Shown here: one piece after another, positions 49,057 to 58,365 of the stretch
How the letters are laid out: each line of letters opens with the position of its first letter
Position numbering within the stretch: position 1 is the first letter of the stretch
Assembly (NCBI RefSeq): GCF_944324745.1
Contig: NZ_CALUXO010000073.1
Span: 57,038-121,037, forward strand
Source: an uncultured Thomasclavelia sp.
Lineage (GTDB): Bacteria; Bacillota_I; Bacilli_A; Erysipelotrichales; Coprobacillaceae
Reading direction: 5' to 3'
Length of the DNA stretch: 64,000 nucleotides
The notes under the pieces: generated by a model
The model's database searches: none
What the model was told of the DNA's origin: nothing
The model's input: the letters and a program-made list of their open reading frames with translations, nothing else
Position numbers and translations under genes: made by a program

Positions 49057-50101
49057 AGAGTTATTAAAAGATGTCGTACTAAAAGGAGCGTCTGATGTTT
49101 TTATTGTGGCTGGAGCGCCATGTGCGATTAAAGTTGAAGGACAAATAATTAATTATAATGATCAACGTTTGATGCCTGATGATACCCAACAAATGATCAA
49201 AGAAATCTATCAACTGGCTGATAATCGCTCTTTTGATCAGTTTTTAACTACCGGTGATGATGATTTTTCTTTTTCATTATCACAAATTGGTCGTTTTCGG
49301 GTTAATGCTTATCGTCAGCGTAATTCTAGCGCTGCAGTTTTAAGAATCGTGCGATTTGATTTACCTGATCCCCAAAAAATGCATATACCACCGATCGTTT
49401 GTGATTTATCAAAGCAAAAAAAGGGGATGATCTTAGTAACCGGACCAGCTGGAAGTGGTAAATCCACGACATTGGCTTGTATTATCGATTTGATCAATAA
49501 AAATCGCAATACCCATATTATTACGATTGAAGATCCAATTGAGTATTTACATTCACATAATCGTAGTATTGTTTCCCAGCGCGAAGTTTATCACGACACC
49601 GCTAATTATGTTTCAGCTTTAAAAGCAGCCTTACGACAAGCTCCTGAAGTTATTCTAGTTGGTGAAATGCGGGATTTAGAAACTATTGATATTGCCATTA
49701 CAGCTGCTGAAACGGGTCATTTGGTTTTTTCTAGCTTACATACAATTGGAGCAGCTAATACGATTGATCGGATGGTTGATGTTTTTCCGGCTGCTTCTAA
49801 GCAGCAAATTCGTATTCAATTAGCGATGGTATTAAATGCGGTCGTCAGCCAGCAGTTATTACCTGGGATTGATGGCAAGATGATACCGGTTTTTGAAGTT
49901 ATGATTTGTAATCAGGCGATTAGAACTTTAATTCGTGATGGTAAGACCCATCAAATCGATAATGTGATTGCCAGCAGTCGCCAATTAGGAATGGTTTCCA
50001 TGGATGATGCGATTATAGATCTGTATCATCAAAAACAAATAACTAAGGAGACTGCATTGATGTATGCAGTCAATCCTAAGATGATGGAAAGAAAATTATA
50101 G
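49046..50101 (+). CDS. pilT: PilT-like type IV pilus ATPase
   Basis: A 351-residue hexameric motor of the GspE superfamily. It carries SDVFIVAGAPCAIKVEG (N2 domain start), FRVNAYRQR, Walker A TGPAGSGKST, the Asp box ITIEDPIEY, Walker B VILVGEMRDLETI and the His box SSLHTIGAANTIDRMVDVFP. The lack of the PilB/GspE tetracysteine region and N1 domain and the overall length favour PilT, which powers pilus retraction; in this operon it could be the only motor. Start ATG 49046 fits GGAGGG. Promoter lies upstream of the lipoprotein gene. Confidence 0.85.
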   Translation: MEVKELLKDVVLKGASDVFIVAGAPCAIKVEGQIINYNDQRLMPDDTQQMIKEIYQLADNRSFDQFLTTGDDDFSFSLSQIGRFRVNAYRQRNSSAAVLRIVRFDLPDPQKMHIPPIVCDLSKQKKGMILVTGPAGSGKSTTLACIIDLINKNRNTHIITIEDPIEYLHSHNRSIVSQREVYHDTANYVSALKAALRQAPEVILVGEMRDLETIDIAITAAETGHLVFSSLHTIGAANTIDRMVDVFPAASKQQIRIQLAMVLNAVVSQQLLPGIDGKMIPVFEVMICNQAIRTLIRDGKTHQIDNVIASSRQLGMVSMDDAIIDLYHQKQITKETALMYAVNPKMMERKL

Positions 50102-50130
50102 TTATTGAGAAAATAAATGATTGATAAAAT

Positions 50131-50168
50131 AAAAATGATTATTTGAGTAGTTTCAAATAATCATTTTT
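50131..50168. terminator. Bidirectional terminator between pilT and chrA
   Basis: AAAAATGATTATTTGA and TCAAATAATCATTTTT form a 16-bp stem with a 6-nt loop. Confidence 0.85.
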
Positions 50169-50730
50169 AAATATAGCTAAAGATAAAATATTGACCAATA
50201 TTTAAAACGCCGGCTAATACCATTACTAAGATAGGATTACATTTTTTAGATAATAAATAAAGGCAAAAACCAAAAATAATGACCATCGAAAGTTTTAATT
50301 GATGCAAAGCAATAACTTCACTACCAAAAAAAGCAGTAATGATAATGGATAATCCAGCGGTAGCTATTAATGAAACGACAGCAGGTCGTAAATAGTTTAA
50401 AACGTTTTGTAATGATTGCAAGTGCTGGTATTTTAAATAAAAATAAGCAATAATTGTTACGATAAGACAAGAAGGTAAAATACAGCCAATTGTTGCTATC
50501 AAAGCCCCAGGCAATCCGGCAATTTTTATTCCGACAAAAGTCGCTGAATTAATAGCAATAGGGCCAGGGGTCATTTGGGATATCGTAATTAAATCGGTGA
50601 ATTCACTTAAATTCAGCCAATGATGTAAGTTGACGATTTGATTTTGAATCAAAGGCATGGCAGCATAACCACCCCCAAAACTAAAGGCACCAATTTGAAG
50701 AAAACTTAAAAATAACTGCCAGAAAATCAT
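50167..50730 (-). CDS. chrA: Chromate transporter half, C-terminal-type
   Basis: A 187-residue short CHR protein: SFGGGYAAMPLIQNQIV, then TISQMTPGPIAINSATFVG and about six membrane helices. The short ChrA pair forms a heterodimer for chromate or sulfate-like anion movement. Start ATG 50730 fits AAAGGGGG. It overlaps the partner gene by 4 bases (ATGA). Confidence 0.85.
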   Translation of the reverse strand: MIFWQLFLSFLQIGAFSFGGGYAAMPLIQNQIVNLHHWLNLSEFTDLITISQMTPGPIAINSATFVGIKIAGLPGALIATIGCILPSCLIVTIIAYFYLKYQHLQSLQNVLNYLRPAVVSLIATAGLSIIITAFFGSEVIALHQLKLSMVIIFGFCLYLLSKKCNPILVMVLAGVLNIGQYFIFSYI

Positions 50731-51284
50731 TTTGAAGCCCCCTTTCCTTGATAAAAGGTATAAATCAAACCAACTAGAATACAAGTAACAATGATAAAGA
50801 TGACATTAACTTTAAAGAAATAATTGGCGATAAATGCTAATAACATGATTACTAGATAAATCGGATTTCTTTCTTTTAAAATACCGGTTGCCATTTCAAT
50901 GACGACGGCAGTAATAACAGCACCCACTCCAGCTTGCATTCCTTCTAATAATAACGATATAATCAAATTATCTTTAAATGCGTTATAAAAGGCTGATACG
51001 ATGGAAATAATCACAAATGGGGGAATAATAGTGGCAATAACACTAATGATTACACCAGGAATTTTAGCAATCTTATAGCCGACGACGATAGCACCATTGA
51101 CAGCGATGGCTCCTGGAGCCGATTGAGCAATTGCAATTAGATCTAGCATCTCATCTTCATCAATCCAATGGTATTGATGGACAAACTTCTTTTGCATTAA
51201 GGTAACGATGACATAACCACCACCAAAGGTAAAAGCACTAAGATATAATGTTGAAAAGAATAGTTTGAATAATTTTTGTTTCAT
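50727..51284 (-). CDS. chrA: Chromate transporter half, N-terminal-type
   Basis: A 185-residue short CHR protein with TFGGGYVIVTLMQKKFV, AQSAPGAIAVNGAIVVG and several helices. It is the first gene of the two-gene chrA operon, with AGGAGGT before ATG 51284. The LysR gene at 51384 is divergent and may control the pair. Chromate is the family name; native substrate unknown. Confidence 0.85.
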   Translation of the reverse strand: MKQKLFKLFFSTLYLSAFTFGGGYVIVTLMQKKFVHQYHWIDEDEMLDLIAIAQSAPGAIAVNGAIVVGYKIAKIPGVIISVIATIIPPFVIISIVSAFYNAFKDNLIISLLLEGMQAGVGAVITAVVIEMATGILKERNPIYLVIMLLAFIANYFFKVNVIFIIVTCILVGLIYTFYQGKGASK

Positions 51285-51383
51285 TTTGACCTCCTGTTTT
51301 TATTATACTGGTGGTTGATATATAAGTAAAATAATATTATTATATAATATATATAATAAATTAGTTATGTATTGAGGTATGTT

Positions 51384-52253
51384 ATGGATTTAAGACATTT
51401 ACAAATATTTATTCAAGTTTATCAGGAAAAGAGTATTACTAAAGCTGCCAAGAAACTATTGATGGCCCAGCCAGCTGTCAGTCTAGCTATTAAAGAACTG
51501 GAAAGTCATTATCAGGTTTCACTATTTGATCGCATGAATCGGCGAATTTATCCGACTGCTGCAGCCAACAGTTTCTATCAATATGCAATTCATATTATTG
51601 ATTTATTTAATGAAATGGAAGCAGTGACACTCAATGATAATAAATTTCTGAAGATTGGTAGCAGCATTACTAATAGTCACTATGTTTTGCCCAATGTATT
51701 GAAGAATATCAAGCAGAAATATCCAGATTTTTCTATGGAGATAAAAGTTAATAATTCGAAGATTTTAGAAGAACTAGTTTTAGAAAACCAATTAGATATT
51801 GCCATTATTGAGACGAATCCTCTAAGTAATCAGTTGATTAAAATTCCTTTCATGGAAGATTATTTAACGGTAATCGTCTCCAATCATCATCCATTATTGC
51901 AGCAAACCAAGCCATCGTTAGAATCATTAACTGCATATCCTTTTTTTACTAGGGAGCCAGGAAGTTCAGTAGCAACTTTAGTTAAAAGCGTTTTTCAAAG
52001 TCATCAAATTGAAATGAAATATGCGATGGAAAGTATCAGTACGCAAGTAATTATTAAAAATGTAGCTTATGGATTAGGAATTGCCTGTTTACCATATATG
52101 TTGGTTAAAGAACAATTGGAGCTGGGATTAGTTAAAAAAATAGAGGTACCGGAATTAAACTTAAAAAGACAGTATCATATTATTTATCACCAACATAAAA
52201 ACATTTCTAAAATCATCCAGACTTTTATTGATGAATGTTTACAATTTAGATAA
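51384..52253 (+). CDS. LysR family transcriptional regulator
   Basis: A 289-residue LysR regulator: helix-turn-helix (about 1-60; SITKAAKKLLMAQPAVSLAI) and a periplasmic-binding-like effector domain. ATG 51384 fits TTGAGGTAT (51372-51380). Divergent from chrA genes with an AT-rich 99-base gap, the usual LysR-target arrangement. Effector unknown. Confidence 0.88.
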   Translation: MDLRHLQIFIQVYQEKSITKAAKKLLMAQPAVSLAIKELESHYQVSLFDRMNRRIYPTAAANSFYQYAIHIIDLFNEMEAVTLNDNKFLKIGSSITNSHYVLPNVLKNIKQKYPDFSMEIKVNNSKILEELVLENQLDIAIIETNPLSNQLIKIPFMEDYLTVIVSNHHPLLQQTKPSLESLTAYPFFTREPGSSVATLVKSVFQSHQIEMKYAMESISTQVIIKNVAYGLGIACLPYMLVKEQLELGLVKKIEVPELNLKRQYHIIYHQHKNISKIIQTFIDECLQFR

Positions 52254-52276
52254 AAGGTTTAATTTTAAACCTTTTT
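52252..52276 (+). terminator. Terminator of the LysR gene
   Basis: AAAAGGTTT pairs with AAACCTTTT (6-nt loop). Confidence 0.75.
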
Positions 52277-52277
52277 A

Positions 52278-52598
52278 TCCGTATAATTTGCAAGACTAAT
52301 GCGGATGGGTTATTAAAGGAAATTACACGTTTTAGTTAAAGAATTGTCAAAGGGAATTGACGATTATAGTATAGAGATAATGTTTTAAAGAATTGTTAAA
52401 ATGGAATTAAGAAATAATTAATTGTTGGTTATTTAGATAAATGGTTATAAAATGGTAATATTTTTGCTTGTTTTGGTTATTTTTAATAAAAAATAAATGA
52501 TATCACTTGAAAAATAATCATAAATTTGTTACATCTTTTAGTATGAATAATATTTCTTATTGTTGTGATTTATTTAAGATTAATATGAGGTGATAGAA
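52278..52598 (+). other. Intergenic stretch upstream of the XRE gene
   Basis: About 320 bases without a gene. GTCAA-N6-TTGAC (52346-52361) is an inverted repeat. The XRE gene has a plausible promoter TTGTTA (52526-52531) and TAATAT (52548-52553), spacer 16. Nothing else is recognised. Confidence 0.4.
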
Positions 52599-52952
52599 AT
52601 GACAGACAACGCAGTAGAATTATTAGGGAAAACTATTAGACAGCAAAGAAAGCTACATCGTCTTACGCAACAGGAATTAGCAGATTTAACAGGAATTTCT
52701 CGAAGACACATTGCTAATATTGAAAGTGGTAAAATCAATGCATCTTTTGAAGTGGTGATGAGTTTGGTAACTAAATTGAATATTTCATTAGATAATATTG
52801 TTTTTGCAAATATTGGTAATGAAACCAATGAATTTCAAGAAGCATTTCAGGATATTGCTGTTAAGTTATCAAAATGCAGTCATGAACAACAGCAATTAGT
52901 TTTAAAAACAATTAATTATATGTTAAATGAAATGTTAAGCAATGATGAATAA
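52599..52952 (+). CDS. XRE family transcriptional regulator
   Basis: A 117-residue protein: helix-turn-helix at about 8-65 (RQQRKLHRLTQQELADLTGI and SRRHIANIESGKINASFEV) and a helical tail. ATG 52599 fits ATGAGGTGA (52585-52593). Short stand-alone regulator; target unknown. A terminator follows. Confidence 0.82.
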   Translation: MTDNAVELLGKTIRQQRKLHRLTQQELADLTGISRRHIANIESGKINASFEVVMSLVTKLNISLDNIVFANIGNETNEFQEAFQDIAVKLSKCSHEQQQLVLKTINYMLNEMLSNDE

Positions 52953-52970
52953 AAAAATTTGAATTTTAAA

Positions 52971-53004
52971 GCTGTTATTTGATACAAGAATAACAGCATT
53001 TTTT
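52971..53004 (+). terminator. Terminator of the XRE gene
   Basis: GCTGTTATT pairs with AATAACAGC (9-nt loop), then ATTTTTT. Confidence 0.85.
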
Positions 53005-53165
53005 CTTACAAATGATTTATATGATAAGGAAAGATAATTAAAAAATGTCATATAAATTATCGAAAGATCGCATTAGTTGCTAAGAGCATAGTAATTAGTA
53101 ATTATACTGGTAAGTTATTTTAAATGTTAATGAGATGGAAATGAATTTGGCAAAAGTTATATTGA

Positions 53166-53335
53166 TGGTATAATTATGTGTTTTTGGATATTGATCAACA
53201 AAAGCATCAAGACAGCAATTTGAATTATCATAAAAAGAATCAATCAATAATCAAAAAGCAGTTCGTTATCTTGATAGATTTTTTCAATCAGGTAATTAGT
53301 TTTTAAAACTAATCAATGATATTTTAGAAATGAAA
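53166..53335 (+). pseudogene. Remnant of a sensor histidine kinase
   Basis: In the non-coding gap, one frame from 53178 reads VFLDIDQQKHQD, like the end of a PAS domain leading into a kinase. Another frame (53252-53335) reads QKAVRYLDRFFQSGN, stop, FLKLINDILEMK, a close likeness of the HisKA second helix (YL-KI-SGNHLL-LINDILDMS). Stops and a frame change lie between. The rest of the gene is gone. Identification is by pattern, without a search. Confidence 0.4.
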
Positions 53336-53340
53336 AAGAA

Positions 53341-53367
53341 AATCCTAGCAGTTAAGCTACTAGGATT
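53341..53367 (-). terminator. Terminator of the pyroglutamate operon
   Basis: AATCCTAG and CTAGGATT form an 8-bp stem (11-nt loop) followed on the minus strand by TTTTCTTTTTC. Confidence 0.7.
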
Positions 53368-53371
53368 ATTT

Positions 53372-53794
53372 TTAAAATAAGTTATTTATTTTTGTATGTT
53401 CAACATAATCATGACATTCGATTTCTTCACCAATTATATCTTTATTTTCTGGATTATCCATATTAAAGATATAGACATAAGCTTGATCAATAATTTCACC
53501 GTCTTGATTATAGATATCAAGTAATTCACGGTTGTATTCATTTCGAGGATCATCTTTTCCATAATAACATTCTAATTCATCAAGCTGTTTAGCTAATTTG
53601 TCATCGACTTCATGCAATTCTCCAATAATTAAATTGGAACCCTCAGGAAGAAAAGCTGGATAAACTTTTCCTTTAATTGTTTTTAAACTACCTTTGATAT
53701 AAGCATTGCATTTAAAAGTATTTTTTCCTTTTAGATACAAATCATAATTATAAATTCCTTTTCTTAAAGTACCATAAACAAAAGATTTAATCAT
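53372..53794 (-). CDS. Gamma-glutamylcyclotransferase-like (AIG2/GGCT) protein
   Basis: A 140-residue GGCT-fold protein: FVYGTLRKGIYNY gives the YGTLR loop, and LDELECYYGKDDPRNEY carries the conserved Glu region. Family enzymes split gamma-glutamyl amines, releasing 5-oxoproline. It overlaps the stop of pcp by one base and shares the operon with a 5-oxoproline-type transporter pair. Exact substrate unknown. Confidence 0.8.
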   Translation of the reverse strand: MIKSFVYGTLRKGIYNYDLYLKGKNTFKCNAYIKGSLKTIKGKVYPAFLPEGSNLIIGELHEVDDKLAKQLDELECYYGKDDPRNEYNRELLDIYNQDGEIIDQAYVYIFNMDNPENKDIIGEEIECHDYVEHTKINNLF

Positions 53795-54435
53795 TAGTGA
53801 GTAGCCCCACCTGTTACTTTAATATCTTCATCATTATTAACAATTGCTTCAATCGCAGCTGTTAATCCAGCAACAATCGTTTCTAATGACATACTTGGTT
53901 GACCTTTTTTGTCGATAACTTGTTGTGGTAAATATGGAATGTGGATAAAACCACTTCTTTTACCAGGGTATTTAGTATCAACTAAATATCTAACACCATA
54001 TAAAACATGGTTGCAAACAAAAGTACCCGCTGTATTTGAAACAGATGCTGGGATATCTTTAGATTGGATATTAGCTACCATTGCTTTAATTGGTAAGTTA
54101 GAGAAATAGGCCGCAGGTCCTTCAGGATAAACTGGTTCATCGATAATTTGTTGCCCCGCATTATCAGGAATACGGCAATCATCAATATTGATACCAATTC
54201 TTTCAACGGTAATATCAGGACGACCACCAGCTTGTCCAATTGATAAGATAACATCTGGATCATATTTAGCAATTGCTTCATCAATTACTTCTAATGATTT
54301 ATGACAAATTGTTGGAATTTCTAATTTAATAATTTCGGCACCGGCAATTTCATCAGCTAGTTTTTTTACTGATTCAATAGCAGGATTAATTTTTTCACCA
54401 CCAAATGGGTCAAACCCAGTAACTAAGATTTTCAT
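53794..54435 (-). CDS. pcp: Pyrrolidone-carboxylate peptidase
   Basis: A 213-residue cysteine peptidase (C15). [13 protein letters not shown], the [15 protein letters not shown] region and the catalytic Cys in [12 protein letters not shown] are present. It removes N-terminal pyroglutamate from peptides in the cytoplasm, releasing 5-oxoproline. Start ATG 54435 has GAGGTGAT upstream. Middle gene of the DUF969-DUF979-pcp-GGCT operon. Confidence 0.93.
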   Translation of the reverse strand: MKILVTGFDPFGGEKINPAIESVKKLADEIAGAEIIKLEIPTICHKSLEVIDEAIAKYDPDVILSIGQAGGRPDITVERIGINIDDCRIPDNAGQQIIDEPVYPEGPAAYFSNLPIKAMVANIQSKDIPASVSNTAGTFVCNHVLYGVRYLVDTKYPGKRSGFIHIPYLPQQVIDKKGQPSMSLETIVAGLTAAIEAIVNNDEDIKVTGGATH

Positions 54436-54447
54436 TTATATCACCTC

Positions 54448-55467
54448 TTAAAAAGCTAATACTAACATTAAAACAATATGAATCACGATCATAATTAAAG
54501 CCATAGGAGCCTGTGATTTAATAACTGCATATTTTTGATCCTTAGTTTCCAAAACGGCACAAGGAACGATATTAAAGTTAGCAGCCATAGGTGTCATTAA
54601 AGTACCACAGTAACCACAAGTCATACCTAAAGCAGCCACAACAGAAGGATCGCCACCTTGATTAATAACAAATGGAATACCAATTCCTAAAGTAATAACA
54701 GTAAATGCTGCAAATGCATTTCCCATGATCATTGTAAAGATAACCATACCTAAACAATATACGACAACTCCTAAGAAGACATTTCCAGAAGGAATGACGT
54801 TAGAAATGATTTGTGAAATGACATCACCAACACCTGCAGAAGAGAAAACACTTCCTAATGCTCCTAATAATTGTGGTAATAAACAAGATGCACCAACTTG
54901 CATTAATAATCTAGATGTATCACTACGAGTTTCAGATAATTTTGGTTTACAAATAACAATAGCTAAAACTAAAGCAACGATACAAGCAACACCAGTCATA
55001 ACTGCACCATCTAAGGCAGTAGGGTCACCAGCAGAGCTTCCAAATGAGAATAATTTAATTGTAAAGAAACTACTTAACTTCAAGAAGAAAGTTTGTGCTG
55101 TTTCACTATTGTATTGAATTAATGATAAAATTAAAGCCATAACCCCAATTGAAATGGCAGGGATAAAAATTTTGTTTCCAATTTTTTGACTTGAAGCTTG
55201 ACGGAATTCTGCAGTAGATTCAACAAATTCACCCATACGAACTTGTTTAGTTGCAGTTAAGCACCCCATAACTACTAAGATAGCTCCAATAACAACACTA
55301 GGAATTAAACGACCAAACATAAATGTAATCCCTAATAAAGCCCAAAATAGTGTTGTTCCAATTCGTGCTTCTTTATTTTTAGTTGCCCGATAAGCAGTAT
55401 CAAAACTGACTAAAGCACATAATACATAGAAAAATTCAGGAAGATAGATGCTTAGAAAGTTTAACAT
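54448..55467 (-). CDS. DUF979 family membrane protein
   Basis: A 339-residue polytopic membrane protein with about ten helices and family stretches such as GCLTATKQVRMGEF and GMTCGYCGTLMTPMAANFN. DUF979 and DUF969 proteins occur as neighbours, often with pcp or 5-oxoprolinase genes, so they are thought to transport 5-oxoproline. ATG 55467 overlaps the stop of the DUF969 gene. Confidence 0.88.
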   Translation of the reverse strand: MLNFLSIYLPEFFYVLCALVSFDTAYRATKNKEARIGTTLFWALLGITFMFGRLIPSVVIGAILVVMGCLTATKQVRMGEFVESTAEFRQASSQKIGNKIFIPAISIGVMALILSLIQYNSETAQTFFLKLSSFFTIKLFSFGSSAGDPTALDGAVMTGVACIVALVLAIVICKPKLSETRSDTSRLLMQVGASCLLPQLLGALGSVFSSAGVGDVISQIISNVIPSGNVFLGVVVYCLGMVIFTMIMGNAFAAFTVITLGIGIPFVINQGGDPSVVAALGMTCGYCGTLMTPMAANFNIVPCAVLETKDQKYAVIKSQAPMALIMIVIHIVLMLVLAF

Positions 55468-56144
55468 TATTTTTTACCTCCTTTTTTAATTTTTCTATCA
55501 AATAAGAATACTTGAACAAATGTTAAGATTACTGAAATTACAGCAATATAAAGTGAAGAAGTAGCAATAGTTCCTAATGTAACTTCAGTAAAACCAGCTC
55601 CAGCCATAGTACCTTGCATTAAAACAACACCACTAGCAGCAGGGAAGCAGTTTTGTGCAAAGAAGTTTCCATAGTTTTCAACCGCAGCTGATAAACCTTT
55701 GATTGATTCTGTTTCTTTTTCATCAAATTTATCACCTTTAACTTTTTCACCAGCAGCTTGAGCCATTGGTAAAACTAATGGACGAACAAATTGAACGACA
55801 CCACCGATTCTGATGTTCAAAGCAGAAGCAACAGTACGTACTACTGAGTAAATTGCCAAAACTTTACCAGCAGAAGCATTTTTGATTTTTCCAATCAAAT
55901 AAGCTGCTCTTTCCTTTAAACCATATCTTTCAATAATGGCAATTACTGGGAAGATGATTAAGAAAATAGACATCAAACGGTTGCTGACAAATGAGCTCCC
56001 TAAGATTTCTAAGATTTCAACTAAACTCATTCCGGAAACTAACCCAGTAACCAGTCCGGAAATGATTACTGTTGCAAGAACGTCTAATTTCAAGGCGAAA
56101 CCGGCAACAATAATAACAATACCTATCAATGTTAAATATTCCAT
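55467..56144 (-). CDS. DUF969 family membrane protein
   Basis: A 225-residue membrane protein with about six helices and the family segment RIGGVVQFVRPLVLPMAQAA. It pairs with DUF979 as a presumed 5-oxoproline transporter. First gene of the operon; AAAGGGGA precedes ATG 56144. Confidence 0.88.
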   Translation of the reverse strand: MEYLTLIGIVIIVAGFALKLDVLATVIISGLVTGLVSGMSLVEILEILGSSFVSNRLMSIFLIIFPVIAIIERYGLKERAAYLIGKIKNASAGKVLAIYSVVRTVASALNIRIGGVVQFVRPLVLPMAQAAGEKVKGDKFDEKETESIKGLSAAVENYGNFFAQNCFPAASGVVLMQGTMAGAGFTEVTLGTIATSSLYIAVISVILTFVQVFLFDRKIKKGGKK

Positions 56145-56342
56145 AATATTCCCCTTTCTAACATCGTATACCTCAAGTTTCGATCCTTTATATAAATAAA
56201 AAATACTTTTTGTTTATATAAATATCATCAAGGATCATTTAAAATAATCTTTGAATGAACGGATAAAATCAAATAATTGCACTTGTGTATACAATTTGAT
56301 ATTGCATAGGTGTATTATATACTTTTTTCACTTTTATTTCAA
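56145..56342 (-). promoter_or_regulatory. Promoter, operator and leader of the pyroglutamate operon
   Basis: On the minus strand TTGAAA (56342-56337) and TATAAT (56319-56314), spacer 17, start transcription near 56307. TTGTGTATACAA (56283-56294) follows directly, sharing GTATACAATTT with the serC palindrome. Further down, GATCCTT (56182-56188) can pair with AAGGATC (56230-56236), enclosing two TTTATATAAA copies. So the leader of about 160 nt holds a possible repressor site and a hairpin. Confidence 0.6.
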
Positions 56343-56435
56343 CTTGTCAGTATATTTGACTGGTGATGAATGAATGAAGATGTTAATAAAGCTATAAATT
56401 TACTGTTTAAATTCTGAATTTGTCGAAAAAAGAAA

Positions 56436-56464
56436 ATCCAAAAAAGAAATATTCTTTTTTGGAT
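56436..56464 (-). terminator. Terminator of the P-ATPase operon
   Basis: ATCCAAAAAAGAA pairs with TTCTTTTTTGGAT (13 bp), followed on the minus strand by TTTTCTTTTTT. Confidence 0.8.
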
Positions 56465-56475
56465 CAAATAAGTTA

Positions 56476-58344
56476 TTATAAATTCTTTACTCTTAAAGCA
56501 CGAATTGCATTTAATACAGCTAGAACCATGACGCCAACATCAGCAAAGATAGCAAGCCACATATTGGCAATTCCAACAGCTCCAAGCAGTAGACAGATTA
56601 CTTTAATACCAATAGCAAAATAAATATTTTCATAAACGATGCGAACACATTTTTTAGCAATTTTGATTGCTTTAGAAATCTTTAATGGATCATCATCCAT
56701 TAAAACAATATCAGCAGCTTCAATAGCGGCATCACTACCTAGTGCCCCCATGGCAATACCTATATCAGCCCTAGATAAAACAGGGGCATCGTTAATTCCA
56801 TCACCAACGAAGACCAGATTTTCTTTAGGTCCTTTTTGATTTAATAACTCTTCAACTTTATTAACTTTATCACCTGGAAGTAATTCACTATATACTTGAT
56901 CAATTTGCAGCTCATTTGCCACAGCATTAGCAACCTTGCTGGTATCACCAGTTAACATTACGGTCTTTTTAATACCAACTTTCTTTAATTCCTGAATAGC
57001 TTTTTTAGCATTTGGTTTAATAATATCAGAAATTAAGATATGACCAACATATTGATTATCAATAGCAACATGGACAATAGTTCCAACACTATGACATTCT
57101 TCATAATCAATATTAAACTTTTTCATTAATTTATCATTACCAGCTAAAACGGTACAATCATCAATTTTAGCGACAACACCATGACCACTGATTTCTTCAA
57201 CTTCATGAACACGATTTTTATCTAGTTTTTCACCATAAGCTTTAAGTAAGCTTTTAGAAATAGGATGTGTTGAATAGCTTTCAGCTAAAGCAGCATATTC
57301 GATTAATTCTTTTTCATCAATCGTTGCGTGATGAATTCCATTTACTTCAAAGACTCCTTGAGTCATTGTTCCTGTTTTATCAAAAACAACATATTTAGCC
57401 GAAGCTAAAGCTTCTAAATAGTTAGAACCTTTGACTAAAACACCGGCATTGCTGGCACCACCAATTCCTGCAAAGAAACTAAGAGGAATACTAATAACTA
57501 ATGCACATGGACAACTGATAACTAAAAAGGTTAAAGCTCGATAAATCCACTGTGACCAGCTAGCATTATTACCAGTTAACATTAATACTACTGGTGGAAT
57601 GATTGCTAGTGCTAAAGCACTGTAGCAAACTATTGGAGTATAGTAACGGGCAAAACGGGAAATAAAGTTTTCAGAACGTGATTTTTTAGAACTGGCATTT
57701 TCAACCATATCTAGAATTTTAGATACTGTTGATTCACCGAATTCCTTAGTTGTTTTTATTTTTAACAATCCCGTCATATTAATACAACCACTGATTACTT
57801 CATCATTAGTACTAGCTTCACGTGGTAGACTTTCACCAGTTAAAGCACTAGTATTTAAAGTAGAAGAGCCTTCGATAATAATTCCATCGATGGGAACTTT
57901 TTCACCTGGTTTAACTACAATGATACTACCGATTTCTACTTCGTCAGGATCTACTTGTTCAAGATTACCGTTTTCGTCTTCAATATTAGCATAGTCAGGA
58001 CGAATATCCATCAATTCAGTAATATTGCGACGACTTTTACCAACGGCATAACTTTGGAACCATTCTCCGATTTGATAGAACAGCATTACTGCGGTTCCTT
58101 CCCCGTAATCACCTAAGCCTATAGCTCCAACTGTGGCTACGGCCATTAAAAAATTCTCATCAAATACTTGTCGATTTAAAATTCCTTTAATTGCTTTTCT
58201 TAGTATATCATACCCAATAATTAAGTATGTGATTAAAAATAAGACAGTTTCATAAATAGGTTCTAATGGTAATATTTTTAATGCAATGAATAAAATTAAA
58301 GAAATGATAATCCTAGCAAGCATTTTCTTTTGCTTTTTATTCAT
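56476..58344 (-). CDS. Zn2+/Cd2+/Pb2+-type P1B ATPase
   Basis: A 622-residue heavy-metal pump without a fused N-terminal HMA domain. Motifs: TGES (about 169-172), the metal-binding CPC in ISCPCALVIS (278-280), DKTGTMTQG (Asp322), STHPIS in the N-domain and GDGINDAP (514-521). It exports divalent soft metals using ATP. ATG 58344 fits AAAGGAG; ATG 58353 touches it. The HMA metallochaperone gene lies upstream in the operon and the ArsR regulator is divergent. Confidence 0.93.
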   Translation of the reverse strand: MNKKQKKMLARIIISLILFIALKILPLEPIYETVLFLITYLIIGYDILRKAIKGILNRQVFDENFLMAVATVGAIGLGDYGEGTAVMLFYQIGEWFQSYAVGKSRRNITELMDIRPDYANIEDENGNLEQVDPDEVEIGSIIVVKPGEKVPIDGIIIEGSSTLNTSALTGESLPREASTNDEVISGCINMTGLLKIKTTKEFGESTVSKILDMVENASSKKSRSENFISRFARYYTPIVCYSALALAIIPPVVLMLTGNNASWSQWIYRALTFLVISCPCALVISIPLSFFAGIGGASNAGVLVKGSNYLEALASAKYVVFDKTGTMTQGVFEVNGIHHATIDEKELIEYAALAESYSTHPISKSLLKAYGEKLDKNRVHEVEEISGHGVVAKIDDCTVLAGNDKLMKKFNIDYEECHSVGTIVHVAIDNQYVGHILISDIIKPNAKKAIQELKKVGIKKTVMLTGDTSKVANAVANELQIDQVYSELLPGDKVNKVEELLNQKGPKENLVFVGDGINDAPVLSRADIGIAMGALGSDAAIEAADIVLMDDDPLKISKAIKIAKKCVRIVYENIYFAIGIKVICLLLGAVGIANMWLAIFADVGVMVLAVLNAIRALRVKNL

Positions 58345-58365
58345 TTTCCCCATCTCCTTTAAAGA

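Noticed and set aside
45556..50101. Standard comG competence operon
   Set aside because: There is no ComGA in first place, no clear ComGC with a FTLIE signature, and the ATPase is PilT-like and at the end.
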